Positions 49,916 to 59,114 are shown, numbered from the stretch's first letter. The stretch: 64,000 nucleotides of DNA from Hymenobacter siberiensis (GCF_018967865.2 NZ_JAHLZY020000001.1:3100001-3164000), one strand, 5' to 3'. The notes: generated by a model from the sequence alone, not told the origin. Numbers and translations are program-made.

Positions 49916-50071
49916 ACTGCGAATTCGTCGGATTAGTCAGATTTTGTGGACGATTCTATTATCAAAAAAAGGCTGCCAACTGGCAGCCTTTTTTTGATAA
50001 TAGTGAGTAGTCATTCTTGGACCTAGACCTGGCCGTCCACAAAATTCGATGAATCCGACGAATCCGCAGTT
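49915..50071. terminator. Bidirectional terminator nested in an outer inverted repeat
   Basis: The inner perfect 22-bp stem (49957-49978 and 49981-50002) is flanked by A7 and T7, so it works from both sides. The outer 37-base arms (49915-49951 and 50035-50071, about 32 of 37 matching) reach exactly to the stop codons of the two convergent genes. Confidence 0.85.
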
Positions 50072-51021
50072 CAGATAACCTGCTGCGCCGAGAAGCTAAA
50101 GCCGACCTTACTACCACGGCTCACCTGCTGGTTTTCCAGCTTCTGCTTCACTGAGATTTTCTGGATTTCGGGCAGCGGCGGGGCAATAAGGTCGTTATTG
50201 ACGGCGGCAATCATGGCGCTTTCCACGAAGAGTTTCATCGCCTCGGGGCAAATATGATTGTCGCTCATGTCGTTATCGGGTAGCTCCAGTTGCTGCGCGC
50301 CTTCGAGGCAATAGTGATTATCGATGTTGACCAGCAGGCGGCCGACGAGGTAGCCGGGGTCATTCAGGCGCTGATATTTGATACTATCGGCCATGAAGTT
50401 ATAGGCCATAATGTGGCCGAAGAAGCGGCGGCGGAAATCAGCCTCCACGTATTTGCTGGCCATGGGGCCATAGTCGTCGGGGAAGGTGACGATGTTGGAG
50501 TGCATCACAAAAACCAGCAAATCGCCCGAAAACCGGATGTGAAATTCCATGTCGTTGATGGAACGGTACTCAATCACCACACTCGAATCGAGGGGCGTGA
50601 GCTTGCGGGTGAGCTCCAGCACCAACTCCTGCGACACCAGCCGCAGGCAGTCGAACGCAGCCAGGGTGTTGCGGTAAATAGCCTGTTTGGCAGTTGATTT
50701 CTGTTTAAGGCCCTCAAAAATCTGGTTGAGGCGGTCGGCCGGAGCTTCGGTGGGCGAGCCGGCCGCAGCGGTGGGGCGGTTGTCGGTGGCGGTGGCCCCG
50801 GAGTGCGCCAGCGCATCGGCGACGGGATTGGCCTTAGCGGCTTTGGCCGGGGAGGCTTTGGCTGGCGTGGCTTTGGCGGGCTTGGTCCGCGCCGGCTGGA
50901 CGGGGCGGGTGGGGCGTTTGCGCGGCGGCACGGGCGGGGGCAGCTCGGTAGGCACCGGCGGCACGTCGGCAGGGCTGAGCAGCTTGGACACGACGGGTTT
51001 CGGGGTGGTTTTTTTGGCCAT
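50071..51021 (-). CDS. Conserved hypothetical protein with Ala/Pro/Lys-rich N-terminus
   Basis: The 316-residue soluble protein has a disordered basic N-terminal third (KPAKATPAKASPAKAAK repeats, resembling histone H1-like tails) and a folded C-terminal 210 residues that begin LNQIFEGLKQKSTAKQAIY. The fold includes FHIRFSGDLLVFVMHSNIVTF and VGRLLVNIDNHYCLEG. There is no signal peptide. ATG 51021 is chosen over 51045. Family not recognised; the second half looks well conserved and structured. Confidence 0.65.
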   Translation of the reverse strand: MAKKTTPKPVVSKLLSPADVPPVPTELPPPVPPRKRPTRPVQPARTKPAKATPAKASPAKAAKANPVADALAHSGATATDNRPTAAAGSPTEAPADRLNQIFEGLKQKSTAKQAIYRNTLAAFDCLRLVSQELVLELTRKLTPLDSSVVIEYRSINDMEFHIRFSGDLLVFVMHSNIVTFPDDYGPMASKYVEADFRRRFFGHIMAYNFMADSIKYQRLNDPGYLVGRLLVNIDNHYCLEGAQQLELPDNDMSDNHICPEAMKLFVESAMIAAVNNDLIAPPLPEIQKISVKQKLENQQVSRGSKVGFSFSAQQVI

Positions 51022-51139
51022 GAGAGAAGAGAATTGCGCCCCCACTGCGGTGGCGGGACCAGGGTATTGCGGGGCAGCCTTGCCAACGAAGCGGGCTACC
51101 CAGCTGCAACCGGATTGGGCTGGCAGCAGCCGGGCGCCT

Positions 51140-52360
51140 TCAACCAGGCACCAGGGTAGGTACGTCGCCTACCCCACCCATAGTTTCAGCCGTACCCGCC
51201 GAAACCGTGCCGGAACTGGTGGTATTTGCCGTCCCCAATGCCGGAGGCGCGCTCAACTCAACCACCTCCGGCCATTGCGAGCTGCAAAATGCCACCGTGC
51301 GCAGCCCGGCCGGCCCCGCCCCAACCACCGGTAGCAGCATTGCCGCCGCCGATGGCTGCCGCAGGGCTTCCCCCACCGAGCGCACGGCCCCGGCGGGCAC
51401 GGCGCGGCGTTCCAAGTCGACCAGTAGCGCGTCGCCATCCACGGCAGCAATGGCTTCGGTAAGCATACTTTCCAACGCGGCACGATGGGCCACACGGGCG
51501 GCATTGGTAGCAAAACGGGCATCGGTAGCCAAATCAGGCCGGCTCAGCGCGGCGCACAGCTGCCGGAACTGGCCGTCGGAGCCCACGGCCAGCACCAGCT
51601 GGCGGCCATTAGCAGCACGGTACACGGTGCCGTAGGGCACGATGCTGGGGTGGCCCGAGCCCAGCGGCTGCGGGTCGTGGCCGGTCACGAGATAAGTAGC
51701 CGCCTGGTTGGCCAACGAGGCCAGGGCGGAGTCGAGCAGGCTCACCTGCACCAAGGCCCCACGGCCGGTGCGCTCGCGCTGAAACAGCGCGGTGAGCAGC
51801 CCTTCCTTCAGCTGGTGCGCGGCCAGCAAGTCCACCATAGCCACGGGCATTTTCTGGGCAGGCTGGCCGGAGCCGGCGGCATTGAGGAACATAAAACCGG
51901 CTTCAGCTTGCAGCACGGCATCGTAGCCGGCACGGGCATTGTCGGGGCCGTAGCCGGTGAGGTGGCCGTAGAGCAGGCGCGGGTTCTCTTGCGATAAGGT
52001 GGCGTAGTCGGCGCGGAGCTTTTCGGCATCGCCGGGTTTGTAGCTGGCCAGCACGATATCGGCCGAGGCCACCAGGCGGCGCAGCTCGGTTTGGCCGGCG
52101 GCGGTAGTGAGGTCGAGCACCAGCGAGCGTTTGCCCCAGTTGGAGGCAGAGAAATAGGCCGAAACTGAAGATGCCTCAGCCCCTGGCGTGGCAGCAGTTT
52201 CGTCGCTGGTTTTCCAGGTGCGGGTGACGTCGCCGGCCGGACTTTCGATTTTGAGGACCTCGGCCCCCAGCTCCGCAAAGAACTGGCCCACCTGCGGGCC
52301 GGCCAGCACGGAAGCCAGCTCGATGACGCGGAAGTGGGCAAAGGGAAGTGGATTGTTCAT
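51140..52360 (-). CDS. CaiB/BaiF-family CoA-transferase
   Basis: The 406-residue family III CoA-transferase has RVIELASVLAGPQVGQFFAELGAEVLKIE, NWGKRSLVLDL, LYGHLTGYGPD, and KMPVAMVDLLAAH with the expected catalytic Asp. These enzymes move CoA between carboxylic acids; the substrate is unknown. The final 40 residues are Thr/Ser/Gly-rich. Upstream is a nested palindrome (52387-52520). Confidence 0.9.
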   Translation of the reverse strand: MNNPLPFAHFRVIELASVLAGPQVGQFFAELGAEVLKIESPAGDVTRTWKTSDETAATPGAEASSVSAYFSASNWGKRSLVLDLTTAAGQTELRRLVASADIVLASYKPGDAEKLRADYATLSQENPRLLYGHLTGYGPDNARAGYDAVLQAEAGFMFLNAAGSGQPAQKMPVAMVDLLAAHQLKEGLLTALFQRERTGRGALVQVSLLDSALASLANQAATYLVTGHDPQPLGSGHPSIVPYGTVYRAANGRQLVLAVGSDGQFRQLCAALSRPDLATDARFATNAARVAHRAALESMLTEAIAAVDGDALLVDLERRAVPAGAVRSVGEALRQPSAAAMLLPVVGAGPAGLRTVAFCSSQWPEVVELSAPPALGTANTTSSGTVSAGTAETMGGVGDVPTLVPG

Positions 52361-52386
52361 TGGCGTAAGTGTTTTTCTCTGACTAA

Positions 52387-52520
52387 GAACCTATCCGATA
52401 TGATGCATCAGGCAGTGCGGAGCAAAGCAGCTTTACCGCAACAGTAATCAAGGCTATTGCAGTAAAGATGCTTCGTTGCGCTCGGCATGACTACTTTTTA
52501 GCACCTATTTGGATAGGCTC
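52387..52520. repeat. Nested palindromic element upstream of the CoA-transferase
   Basis: The outer ends cctatccgata (about 52390) and its inverse near 52510-52518 enclose a degenerate copy of the agcgcaacgaagcatctt repeat. The structure parallels the element at 1066-1227. Confidence 0.6.
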
Positions 52521-52592
52521 ATAGCTATCAGCCTTGTTTTTGGCCCAATCAATCCATTTCCACACTTTCCCCAACGCTGGGGCCGACTCGAT

Positions 52593-53339
52593 TTATTCTA
52601 CCCGCCCGGCCCGCGCAAAAACCGGGAACGTGATGATGCGGGCCTGCGGCCCCCACAGCCGCGTCAGCTCCTCGGCAACCAGGGCCATCATGTCGGCTCC
52701 GGCGTATTGCCGGGCGTAGTTGGCCGTGGCCGACCAGGTGCGCAGGTAATTCAGCATGTCGTCGGCCGTCCAGTGCTTTTTCACGGCGAAACGCGCCCGC
52801 TGCACATCGGCAAACGGGAAGGGCAGGTCGGCGTACTCGTTTTCGATGTGGCGGCGGTTGGCATCCCAGTACGGGGCCGAGGTTACGTCGTGAAAATTAT
52901 CGAGCACTTGGTTTAGCTCGGGCGTTTCGAGGCGGCACAGCTGGTAGCCCCATTCGGCCAGCACTGCGCCGGGCCGGGCCACGCGGCGCACCTCCCGGTG
53001 GTAGGCTTCGTTATCGAACCAATGCACGGCTTGGGCCACGGTAATCAGGTCGAAGCGCTGGTTGGGGAAGGGCGTATGCTCGGCCGTGGCCCGCTGGTAG
53101 TGGATATTGGGGCGCGGCGGGGCCTGCGCCAATTGATTGTCGCTGAGGTCGGTGGCATCTACCCGAATAAAGGATTCGGCCAGCACCGCCGCTACCTGGC
53201 CGTTGCCAGTGGCGCAGTCCCAGGCCCGCTCGCGGCTTTCTACCTGGGGCAGCAGCCAGTCATAAAGCTCGGCGGGATAAGCAATGCGGTAGCGGGCATA
53301 GTCGGCGGCCTGAGCAGAGAAACGGTCGAGGGCGGGCAT
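52593..53339 (-). CDS. Class I SAM-dependent methyltransferase
   Basis: The 248-residue methyltransferase_11-type protein has the SAM motif RAWDCATGNGQVAAVLAE, an acidic motif II (IRVDATDLS), RFDLITVAQAVHWFD and a C-terminal region as in trans-aconitate-like methyltransferases. The substrate is unknown. ATG 53339 starts MPALDRFSAQAADYARYR, the normal family start; the frame upstream runs through repeat DNA. Confidence 0.9.
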   Translation of the reverse strand: MPALDRFSAQAADYARYRIAYPAELYDWLLPQVESRERAWDCATGNGQVAAVLAESFIRVDATDLSDNQLAQAPPRPNIHYQRATAEHTPFPNQRFDLITVAQAVHWFDNEAYHREVRRVARPGAVLAEWGYQLCRLETPELNQVLDNFHDVTSAPYWDANRRHIENEYADLPFPFADVQRARFAVKKHWTADDMLNYLRTWSATANYARQYAGADMMALVAEELTRLWGPQARIITFPVFARAGRVE

Positions 53340-53377
53340 GAGGAGGAATGGATTTGTGGGTTCGATAAGTATAAAGA

Positions 53378-53476
53378 ACGTCATGCCGAGCGCAGCCGAG
53401 GCATCTCGCGTGCCACAGTAAATCAATCGTTCAACGACGCGAGCGAGATGCCTCGACTCCGCTCGGCATGACGTTC
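53378..53476. repeat. Palindromic repeat (aacgtcatgccgagcgcagc type)
   Basis: The arms at about 53378-53412 and 53441-53476 are inverted copies with one or two mismatches. It lies in the divergent gap between the methyltransferase and helicase genes. Confidence 0.8.
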
Positions 53477-53598
53477 TTATTCAAGCCAGCTCCCCTGCTT
53501 CCTCCTCCCGGCCGCCGGCCGTATCTTTACCTCAAATCAAGCGGTTTGCTGGCCAAAGCATCAAGGTCAGCCCTTTTACAACCCTAATAAGCTGAACC

Positions 53599-55350
53599 TT
53601 GACGTTTCACGAATTTAACCTCCACGACGACCTGCTCGCTGGCATCGACGCCATGAACTACCAGCAGGCCACCCCCATTCAGGAGCAGGCCATTCCTAAA
53701 ATTATCGAAGGCAAAGACCTGATTGCCTGCGCCCAGACCGGCACCGGTAAAACAGCTGCCTACCTACTGCCGCTGCTCGACAAGATTTCGCACGCCAAGC
53801 ACGGCCACACCACCACCCTCATTCTGGTGCCCACCCGCGAGCTGGCCACCCAGATTGACGAGCAGGTGATGGGCTTCGGCTACTACGTGGAAGCTAGTAG
53901 CATTGCCATTTACGGCGGCGGCAAATCGGAGAACTGGGAGCAGCAGAAGCGCGCCCTCACCTCGGGGGCCGACATCATCATCGCCACGCCCGGCCGCCTC
54001 ATCGCCCACCTTCAAATGGGCTACGTGAAATTCGACCAGATTAAGTACCTGGTGCTGGATGAGGCCGATAAAATGATGGACATGGGCTTCAGCGATGATA
54101 TCTTCAACATCGTGCGCCAGCTGCCCAAGGAGCGCCAGACGCTGCTGTTCTCGGCCACCATGCCGAGCAAAATCCGCGACTTCTCGCAGCAGATTCTCAA
54201 CAACCCCGAGGAAATCCGCCTGGCCGTTTCCAAGCCCGCCGCCGGCATCGACCAGCAGTTGTACATGGCCTTCGACCGCCAGAAAATCTACGTCCTCGAG
54301 CACATCATCAAAACCCAGGATGTGCAGAGCATGGTGCTCTTCACCAGCCAGAAAGCGGCCGTGGCCGGCATTGTAAAAGCCGTGAACAAGCTCGGCATCG
54401 AGGCCCGCGGCATCAGCTCCGACCGCACCCAGGAAGAGCGGGAGGAAATCATGCGCGCCTTCAAAAACAAGCAGTTTCCTATCCTGGTGGCCACCGACGT
54501 GCTCAGCCGCGGCATCGATATCGACTCGCTGAGCCACGTGGTGAACTACGACATCCCGCGCGCTGCCGAGGACTACGTGCACCGTATCGGCCGCACGGCC
54601 CGCGCCGCCACCAAAGGCACGGCCATCACCTTCATCTCGGACCAGGACCAGGACCGGGTGCTGAAGATTGAGAAGCTCATTGAGCGCGACCTCGAAAAGC
54701 GCGCCATCACCGAGGAGCTGGGCCTGGGCCCAGCCCCGGAATTCGACCCCAAACGCTTTGCCGGCCTGGGTGGTAAAATCGGCGGCCGCCCGGTGCGCGG
54801 CGGCCACAGCGGCGGTAGCGGTGGCGGAAGCCGCGACCGTGGCCCCCGCCCCGAAGGTGGCGGTGGTGGCCGCGACGGTGGCCGCGACGGTGGCCGCGAT
54901 GGCGGCAAGCCCCGCCGCGACGCCCCCGACCCCAAAGACCCCAAGCACCTGGAGCGCCTCGCCGCCGCCAAAAATGCCCTGGCCGCCCTCGATGCCGGCC
55001 ACGCCCCCACCGTGCCATACCAGCGCCCGCCACGCCCCGAAGGCGAAGAACGCCGCGACCGTGGCCCCCGCCCCGAGCGCACTCCGCGCCCCGAAGGCGA
55101 AGCCCGCCCACCCCGCGAGCCGCGAGCCCCCCGGCCCGAAGGCGAGCCGCGCCCCCCGCGTGAGCCCCGCGCCGAAGGCGAAAGCCGCCCGCCCCGCGAG
55201 CCCCGTCCCGAAGGGGAAACCCGCGAGCCCCGCGCCGACGGCGAGCGCCGCCGCAGCCGCGGTGGCCGCAACCGCAGCCGCGGCCCCAAGCCGGAAGGCG
55301 GCACTCCGAGCGAAACCGGCAGCCCTGCCGAAACTGGCGCGGCTGAGTAG
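53599..55350 (+). CDS. DEAD-box RNA helicase with RGG- and RPEGE-repeat tail
   Basis: The 583-residue helicase has a Q motif (ATPIQEQAIP), Walker A AQTGTGKTAAY, LVLDEADKMMDMGF, the LFSATMPSK motif and HRIGRTARA. The core ends near residue 370. The tail (about 390-583) is first Gly/Arg-rich with GGRDGG repeats, and then consists of tandem units such as RPEGEARPPREPR. Such tails bind RNA and favour condensates. The start is a TTG at 53599. A TATCTTTA box (53522-53529), one base from consensus, lies upstream. Confidence 0.94.
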   Translation: MTFHEFNLHDDLLAGIDAMNYQQATPIQEQAIPKIIEGKDLIACAQTGTGKTAAYLLPLLDKISHAKHGHTTTLILVPTRELATQIDEQVMGFGYYVEASSIAIYGGGKSENWEQQKRALTSGADIIIATPGRLIAHLQMGYVKFDQIKYLVLDEADKMMDMGFSDDIFNIVRQLPKERQTLLFSATMPSKIRDFSQQILNNPEEIRLAVSKPAAGIDQQLYMAFDRQKIYVLEHIIKTQDVQSMVLFTSQKAAVAGIVKAVNKLGIEARGISSDRTQEEREEIMRAFKNKQFPILVATDVLSRGIDIDSLSHVVNYDIPRAAEDYVHRIGRTARAATKGTAITFISDQDQDRVLKIEKLIERDLEKRAITEELGLGPAPEFDPKRFAGLGGKIGGRPVRGGHSGGSGGGSRDRGPRPEGGGGGRDGGRDGGRDGGKPRRDAPDPKDPKHLERLAAAKNALAALDAGHAPTVPYQRPPRPEGEERRDRGPRPERTPRPEGEARPPREPRAPRPEGEPRPPREPRAEGESRPPREPRPEGETREPRADGERRRSRGGRNRSRGPKPEGGTPSETGSPAETGAAE

Positions 55351-55354
55351 CCAC

Positions 55355-55416
55355 TTTCCCCAACGCGAAGAAGCCTCCGCTGCACATGCAGCGGAGGCTT
55401 CTTCGCGTTGGGGAAA
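55355..55416 (+). terminator. Perfect 30-bp-arm hairpin after the helicase gene
   Basis: The arms 55355-55384 and 55387-55416 are exact inverted copies with a 2-base centre, starting five bases after the helicase stop. No T run follows; the stem itself is very strong. Confidence 0.75.
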
Positions 55417-55562
55417 TCCTGATTTAAGTACTGGTGCACAAGTACTTGATAACACTTCCTCAGAAGGATTTTTCGGGTATTTCCTGCGGTGTTCGTCTTG
55501 CTGATAGGCGTTTACAGGAGTCCTCAGTAGATTATACCTCTCCGCCCTATCGACAAATCCGG

Positions 55563-56480
55563 CTATCCTTTGCCTCCCGGGCTTACAACGAACAGCTGCG
55601 ACAGCACCGGACTGGCACTGATGGTCGTTGGCTCATCACCAACCTTTAGTGAGTCATTTTTGATTTCCACCAGGCCAAACCACTTGCCAAAGCAATACAG
55701 TACCCGGCTGCTGAAAAGGTGGTCTATAAAGGTGGCCGGCGTCCAGTAATTCGTCGGAGGCTGCTCCTCCAGAAAATTGGGAAAGGCCAGCACGTATTTA
55801 TCTACATAAAACGAGAGGGGCCGGGGCTGCTGCCCAAATCGAGCCAGCAAATACACGCAAAAGCTCCAGCCCAGCTGCCCTACTTGCGATTTGCTACTGC
55901 CAAACGAGTCGAAACTGCCCCAGTGCAGCCGGCCCGTAAACACCTCGAGCACCAGCCGGAACAGCTCGGGGCGCTGCCCGGCAACCAGCATACTTTCTCC
56001 TTTTTTGGTGAGGCTAAGCTTGCCCAGGGGCTTCTTCACCAGCTTGGCCACGTGGGCCAGATAGTGCGCGATTTCGATGAAGGGGGAATCAAACTCCCGG
56101 TTTAGCTTTATAAAGCCTTCATCCACATACTTACTGCGCATCAGCCCGTGCTCATACAGCTCCTGCACAAACTTGCGGGGCAGCGCGCCGGTAGCGGTGA
56201 GTTTGATGACTTTCTCACGCTGCACCAGCCGCAGCAGCTCCTCCACCTGCCGAAAAAAGGGCACCTGGTCGAGCACGGCATCGGGAAGCGTGCTTTGCAG
56301 GCGCACGGGCGCCGCAGCCGACAGCGGCCGGTACAACACATCCGCCATCTGATTGGGGATCAGACCGCTGCATGATGCCAGTGGTGCATTGTTATAGCTG
56401 TTTACATGCGCCGTCAGGCGCTGGTTCAGCTCGGCCACATCGCGGGCGGGTTTGTCGAAAAAATCCTTGGGCAGCTGCAT
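55563..56480 (-). CDS. Conserved protein of unknown function
   Basis: The 305-residue soluble protein has an N-terminal helical part (ELNQRLTAHVNSYNNAP, then SGLIPNQMADVLYRPL) and a central winged-helix-like segment (VIKLTATGALPRKFVQELYEHGL). The C-terminal half has SLTKKGESMLV (another helix-turn motif) and many aromatic residues. The pattern suggests a DNA-binding or regulatory protein; I cannot name the family. Composition is less GC-rich than its neighbours. It is convergent with the helicase and stands alone. Confidence 0.65.
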   Translation of the reverse strand: MQLPKDFFDKPARDVAELNQRLTAHVNSYNNAPLASCSGLIPNQMADVLYRPLSAAAPVRLQSTLPDAVLDQVPFFRQVEELLRLVQREKVIKLTATGALPRKFVQELYEHGLMRSKYVDEGFIKLNREFDSPFIEIAHYLAHVAKLVKKPLGKLSLTKKGESMLVAGQRPELFRLVLEVFTGRLHWGSFDSFGSSKSQVGQLGWSFCVYLLARFGQQPRPLSFYVDKYVLAFPNFLEEQPPTNYWTPATFIDHLFSSRVLYCFGKWFGLVEIKNDSLKVGDEPTTISASPVLSQLFVVSPGGKG

Positions 56481-56649
56481 TGGCGGGGTGGCTGAGACGA
56501 CTAACTGCTGCTATTCATTGGCAGCAACTACTTTTCAATGAGCACCTTACGCGCCTATTAAGGCAAGAATTCACCTTGACTGAGGACTGAATGTGCCGGC
56601 CATTGGACAGGAAAGATATACCGGCGACCCCAATTAATTTCCCGGCGGC

Positions 56650-57546
56650 TTACCCCAGCACCTGCCCCACCCCAAACAGTACCGTGAATACCAGCGTACT
56701 CAGCGCCATCTGCTTGAGCAGCGGGTCGAGTTGCATCGATTCCTGCCGCTGCCACACCTGCCGGGCGTTGAAGGCAAACAACGGTGCAGCCAGCACAAAC
56801 AGCCACTGCCACGGCGAATGGTACGTGAGCGCCACAAACACCGTGGCACAGCCCAGGCCCAGCACCAGCAGCAGCCAGTGGTAGCGCCGCGCATGAATGG
56901 GCCCCAGCCGCACCGGAATGGTGATTTTGCCGGCCAGCACATCGGAGTTGATGTCGCGGATATTGTTCACGTTCAGCACCGCCGTGGCGAAGCAGCCCAG
57001 CGCGGCGGCCGGCAGCAGCACCTGCAGCGGCAGTGCCCGGGTTTGCAAAAAATACGTGCCGCACACGCCCACAATGCCAAAAAACAGGAACACCGAAATG
57101 TCGCCCAGACCCGCGTAGCCATACGGGTTAGCGCCCGCCGTGTAGTTCACTGCCGCCCAGATGGCCGCCAACCCCAGCGCCACAAACGCCAGAAACAGCC
57201 CCAGACCCGCCGCGCCCAGCGCCACCCACAGCAGCGCGAGGCCGCTGGCCAGCGCCAGCAGGCCGCAAATCCACATGCCGCGCTTCATCTGAGCCGGGGT
57301 GATGGCCCCGCTCTGCACGGCGCGTTGCGGGCCTTGGCGGTGGATACTGTCGGCCCCGTTCTGGGAGTCGCCGTAGTCGTTGGCCAGATTGCTGAGCACT
57401 TGCAGCAGGATGGTGGTGAGGGCCGCCAGCGCCACTACCGGGCCGTTGAAATAGCCGGCCGCCTGGGCCAGAAAGCCGCCGGTGAGGATGCTGGCCAGGG
57501 CCAGCGGCAGGGTACGGGGGCGGAATGCAGAAATCCAGGGTGACAT
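56650..57546 (-). CDS. menA: 1,4-dihydroxy-2-naphthoate polyprenyltransferase MenA
   Basis: The 298-residue UbiA-superfamily enzyme has about nine helices. The first Asp-rich motif is NLANDYGDSQNGAD and the second is NVNNIRDINSDVLAGK, both needed for Mg-prenyl-diphosphate binding. Together with SAFRPRTLPLALA at the start and the KITIPVRLG segment these point to MenA rather than UbiA. It attaches the polyprenyl tail to DHNA in the inner membrane, downstream of MenB. ATG 57546 is the family start; the upstream frame runs into repeat DNA. Confidence 0.94.
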   Translation of the reverse strand: MSPWISAFRPRTLPLALASILTGGFLAQAAGYFNGPVVALAALTTILLQVLSNLANDYGDSQNGADSIHRQGPQRAVQSGAITPAQMKRGMWICGLLALASGLALLWVALGAAGLGLFLAFVALGLAAIWAAVNYTAGANPYGYAGLGDISVFLFFGIVGVCGTYFLQTRALPLQVLLPAAALGCFATAVLNVNNIRDINSDVLAGKITIPVRLGPIHARRYHWLLLVLGLGCATVFVALTYHSPWQWLFVLAAPLFAFNARQVWQRQESMQLDPLLKQMALSTLVFTVLFGVGQVLG

Positions 57547-57574
57547 GGGCAAAAGAGATATCAAACAGCAAAAA

Positions 57575-57679
57575 AGAACGTCATGCTGAGCGAAGCCGAA
57601 GCATCTTTTACCGCTTCGTTGCAACGACGAAATTAGTTGCGCGGTAGAGATGCTTCGGCTACGCTCAGCATGACGTTCT
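57575..57679. repeat. Palindromic repeat upstream of menA
   Basis: The arms agaacgtcatgctgagcgaa (from 57575) and the inverse ending at 57679 are near perfect and continue into gcatcttttaccgc and its complement. It separates menA from the peroxidase gene on the same strand. Confidence 0.85.
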
Positions 57680-57703
57680 GAAGTATTCAGGAAACGGCAA
57701 AAA

Positions 57704-58294
57704 TTACTTCATGATATCAGCCAACAGCTCGGGGCTCAGGGGCGTCACTTTCGAAGGGTAGAATTTCAATACGTGGCCTTTTTCATCGACCAGGTATTTG
57801 CAGAAATTCCAGGTGGGCACGTCGCTCACGGCCCCGTTCTTGGTTTTATCAGCTAGGAATTTGAACAACGGAGCCGTGTCGATGCCTTTCACCGACACCT
57901 TGCTGAAGAGCGGGAACGTCACGCCGTAGTTCTTCTCGCAGAAGGTGGCAATCTGGGCCTCGGTGCCGGGCTCCTGGCCGCCGAAGTTGTTGGCCGGGAA
58001 GCCGAGTACGGTCACTTTGTCGCCGTGCTTTTTATACAGCTCCTCAAGCTCCTTGTACTGCGGGGTGAAGCCGCATTCCGAAGCGGTGTTCACAATCAGC
58101 AGCTTCTTGCCCTTGTACTGGCTCAGCTTCACGTCCTTACCATCGATGGATTTCACGGTGAAATCGTAGACGGAGGCGGGGGCGGCAGTGGTTTCCGTAG
58201 TTTCAGTCATGGCGGTGGGAGTAGCCGGTTTGGCGGCGATGAAAACCACGGCCGTAGCGGCAGTGGCCAGCGTGAGGAGAAGAGACTTGTTCAT
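57704..58294 (-). CDS. Secreted glutathione-peroxidase-family protein
   Basis: The 196-residue thiol peroxidase has an N-terminal signal peptide or anchor (MNKSLLLTLATAATAVVFIAA). The thioredoxin-fold domain has the peroxidatic Cys74 in NTASECGFTPQY, the FPANNFGGQEPG motif and WNFCKYLVDE. It should reduce peroxides in the periplasm, most likely with thioredoxin-type reductants, as bacterial homologues with Cys (not Sec) do. Full length. Confidence 0.93.
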   Translation of the reverse strand: MNKSLLLTLATAATAVVFIAAKPATPTAMTETTETTAAPASVYDFTVKSIDGKDVKLSQYKGKKLLIVNTASECGFTPQYKELEELYKKHGDKVTVLGFPANNFGGQEPGTEAQIATFCEKNYGVTFPLFSKVSVKGIDTAPLFKFLADKTKNGAVSDVPTWNFCKYLVDEKGHVLKFYPSKVTPLSPELLADIMK

Positions 58295-58357
58295 GAATTG
58301 GAAGTGATAAAGTGCGCAGTTGCGTGCGTAACCGTACGAAGGCCTGCAGGGTTTTAG

Positions 58358-58418
58358 ATGTAGCGCGGTCGTACCCGGTAGGGACTTTTAGTCCCTACCG
58401 GGTACGACCGCGCTACAT
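58358..58418. repeat. Perfect 29-bp-arm hairpin touching the LOG-family stop codon
   Basis: The arms 58358-58386 and 58390-58418 (tagcgcggtcgtacccggta core) are exact, with a 3-base centre. The right end overlaps the TGA stop of the next gene, so it probably terminates that transcript. Confidence 0.85.
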
Positions 58419-58999
58419 CATGTGGTGCGCGGCGTGAGCCACTTCTCCATCTGCACGGGCTGGTAGGCCGTCATCTGCGCCAGCAACTCTTCCGGGCTGG
58501 CCGATTGCAAGAGCTGGCTGCGGTTTTCGGCGCGGAGCAGCTGGTCGTCGCGCATGCGGTCGAGGGATTGCAGGAGCAGGTCGTAGTAGCCGTCCACGTT
58601 CAGCAGGGCCACGGGCTTCTGGTGCAGGCCGAGCTGGCCCCAGGTCAGCACTTCGAACAGCTCTTCGAGGGTGCCGTAGCCGCCGGGCATGGCGATGAAG
58701 CCATCGGCGCGGTCGGCCATCATCAGCTTGCGCTCGTGCATCGATTTCACCACGTACAGCTCGGTGCAGCCCTTGTGAGCCAGCTCCTTGGCATCCAGAA
58801 AATCGGGAATCACGCCCACTACCTGGCCGCCCAGGGCCAACACGGCATCGGCGATGGTGCCCATGAGGCCCACGCGGCCGCCGCCGTACACCAGCGTGAG
58901 GTTTTGGGCCACCATGGCCTTGGCGAGGGCCTGCGCCTGGGTAATGTAATTCGGATTGGTTCCGGCGCTGGAACCACAGTAAACGGCAATGCTTTTCAT
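58418..58999 (-). CDS. LOG-family (TIGR00730) nucleotide phosphoribohydrolase-like protein
   Basis: The 193-residue Rossmann-fold protein has AVYCGSSAGTNPNYI at the N-terminus, VYGGGRVGLMG, and the signature PGGYGTLEELFEVLTWGQLG. This is the cytokinin riboside monophosphate phosphoribohydrolase (LOG) family, which hydrolyses nucleoside monophosphates to base and ribose-5-phosphate. In bacteria it may act as an AMP or cytokinin phosphoribohydrolase. Length and motifs are standard. Confidence 0.93.
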   Translation of the reverse strand: MKSIAVYCGSSAGTNPNYITQAQALAKAMVAQNLTLVYGGGRVGLMGTIADAVLALGGQVVGVIPDFLDAKELAHKGCTELYVVKSMHERKLMMADRADGFIAMPGGYGTLEELFEVLTWGQLGLHQKPVALLNVDGYYDLLLQSLDRMRDDQLLRAENRSQLLQSASPEELLAQMTAYQPVQMEKWLTPRTT

Positions 59000-59014
59000 A
59001 TTTCTGGAACGAAG

Positions 59015-59114
59015 TAGAGACGCGACACTTCGCGTCTCGTCGTTGCTGATGTTATTTTTAGAATGGCGCGGTTCCGGTCGTTCAACGAGGAGACGCGAAG
59101 TGTCGCGTCTCTAC
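59015..59114. repeat. Inverted repeat of gtagagacgcgacacttcgc type
   Basis: The arms 59015-59039 and 59090-59114 are exact inverted copies; each arm contains its own small dyad (gagacgcgaa/ttcgcgtctc). It lies between argS and the LOG gene on the same strand. Confidence 0.85.

Noticed and set aside
53764..55455. 563-codon frame antisense to the DEAD-box helicase
   Set aside because: It is Ala/Gly/Val low complexity and the mirror of a clearly functional helicase.
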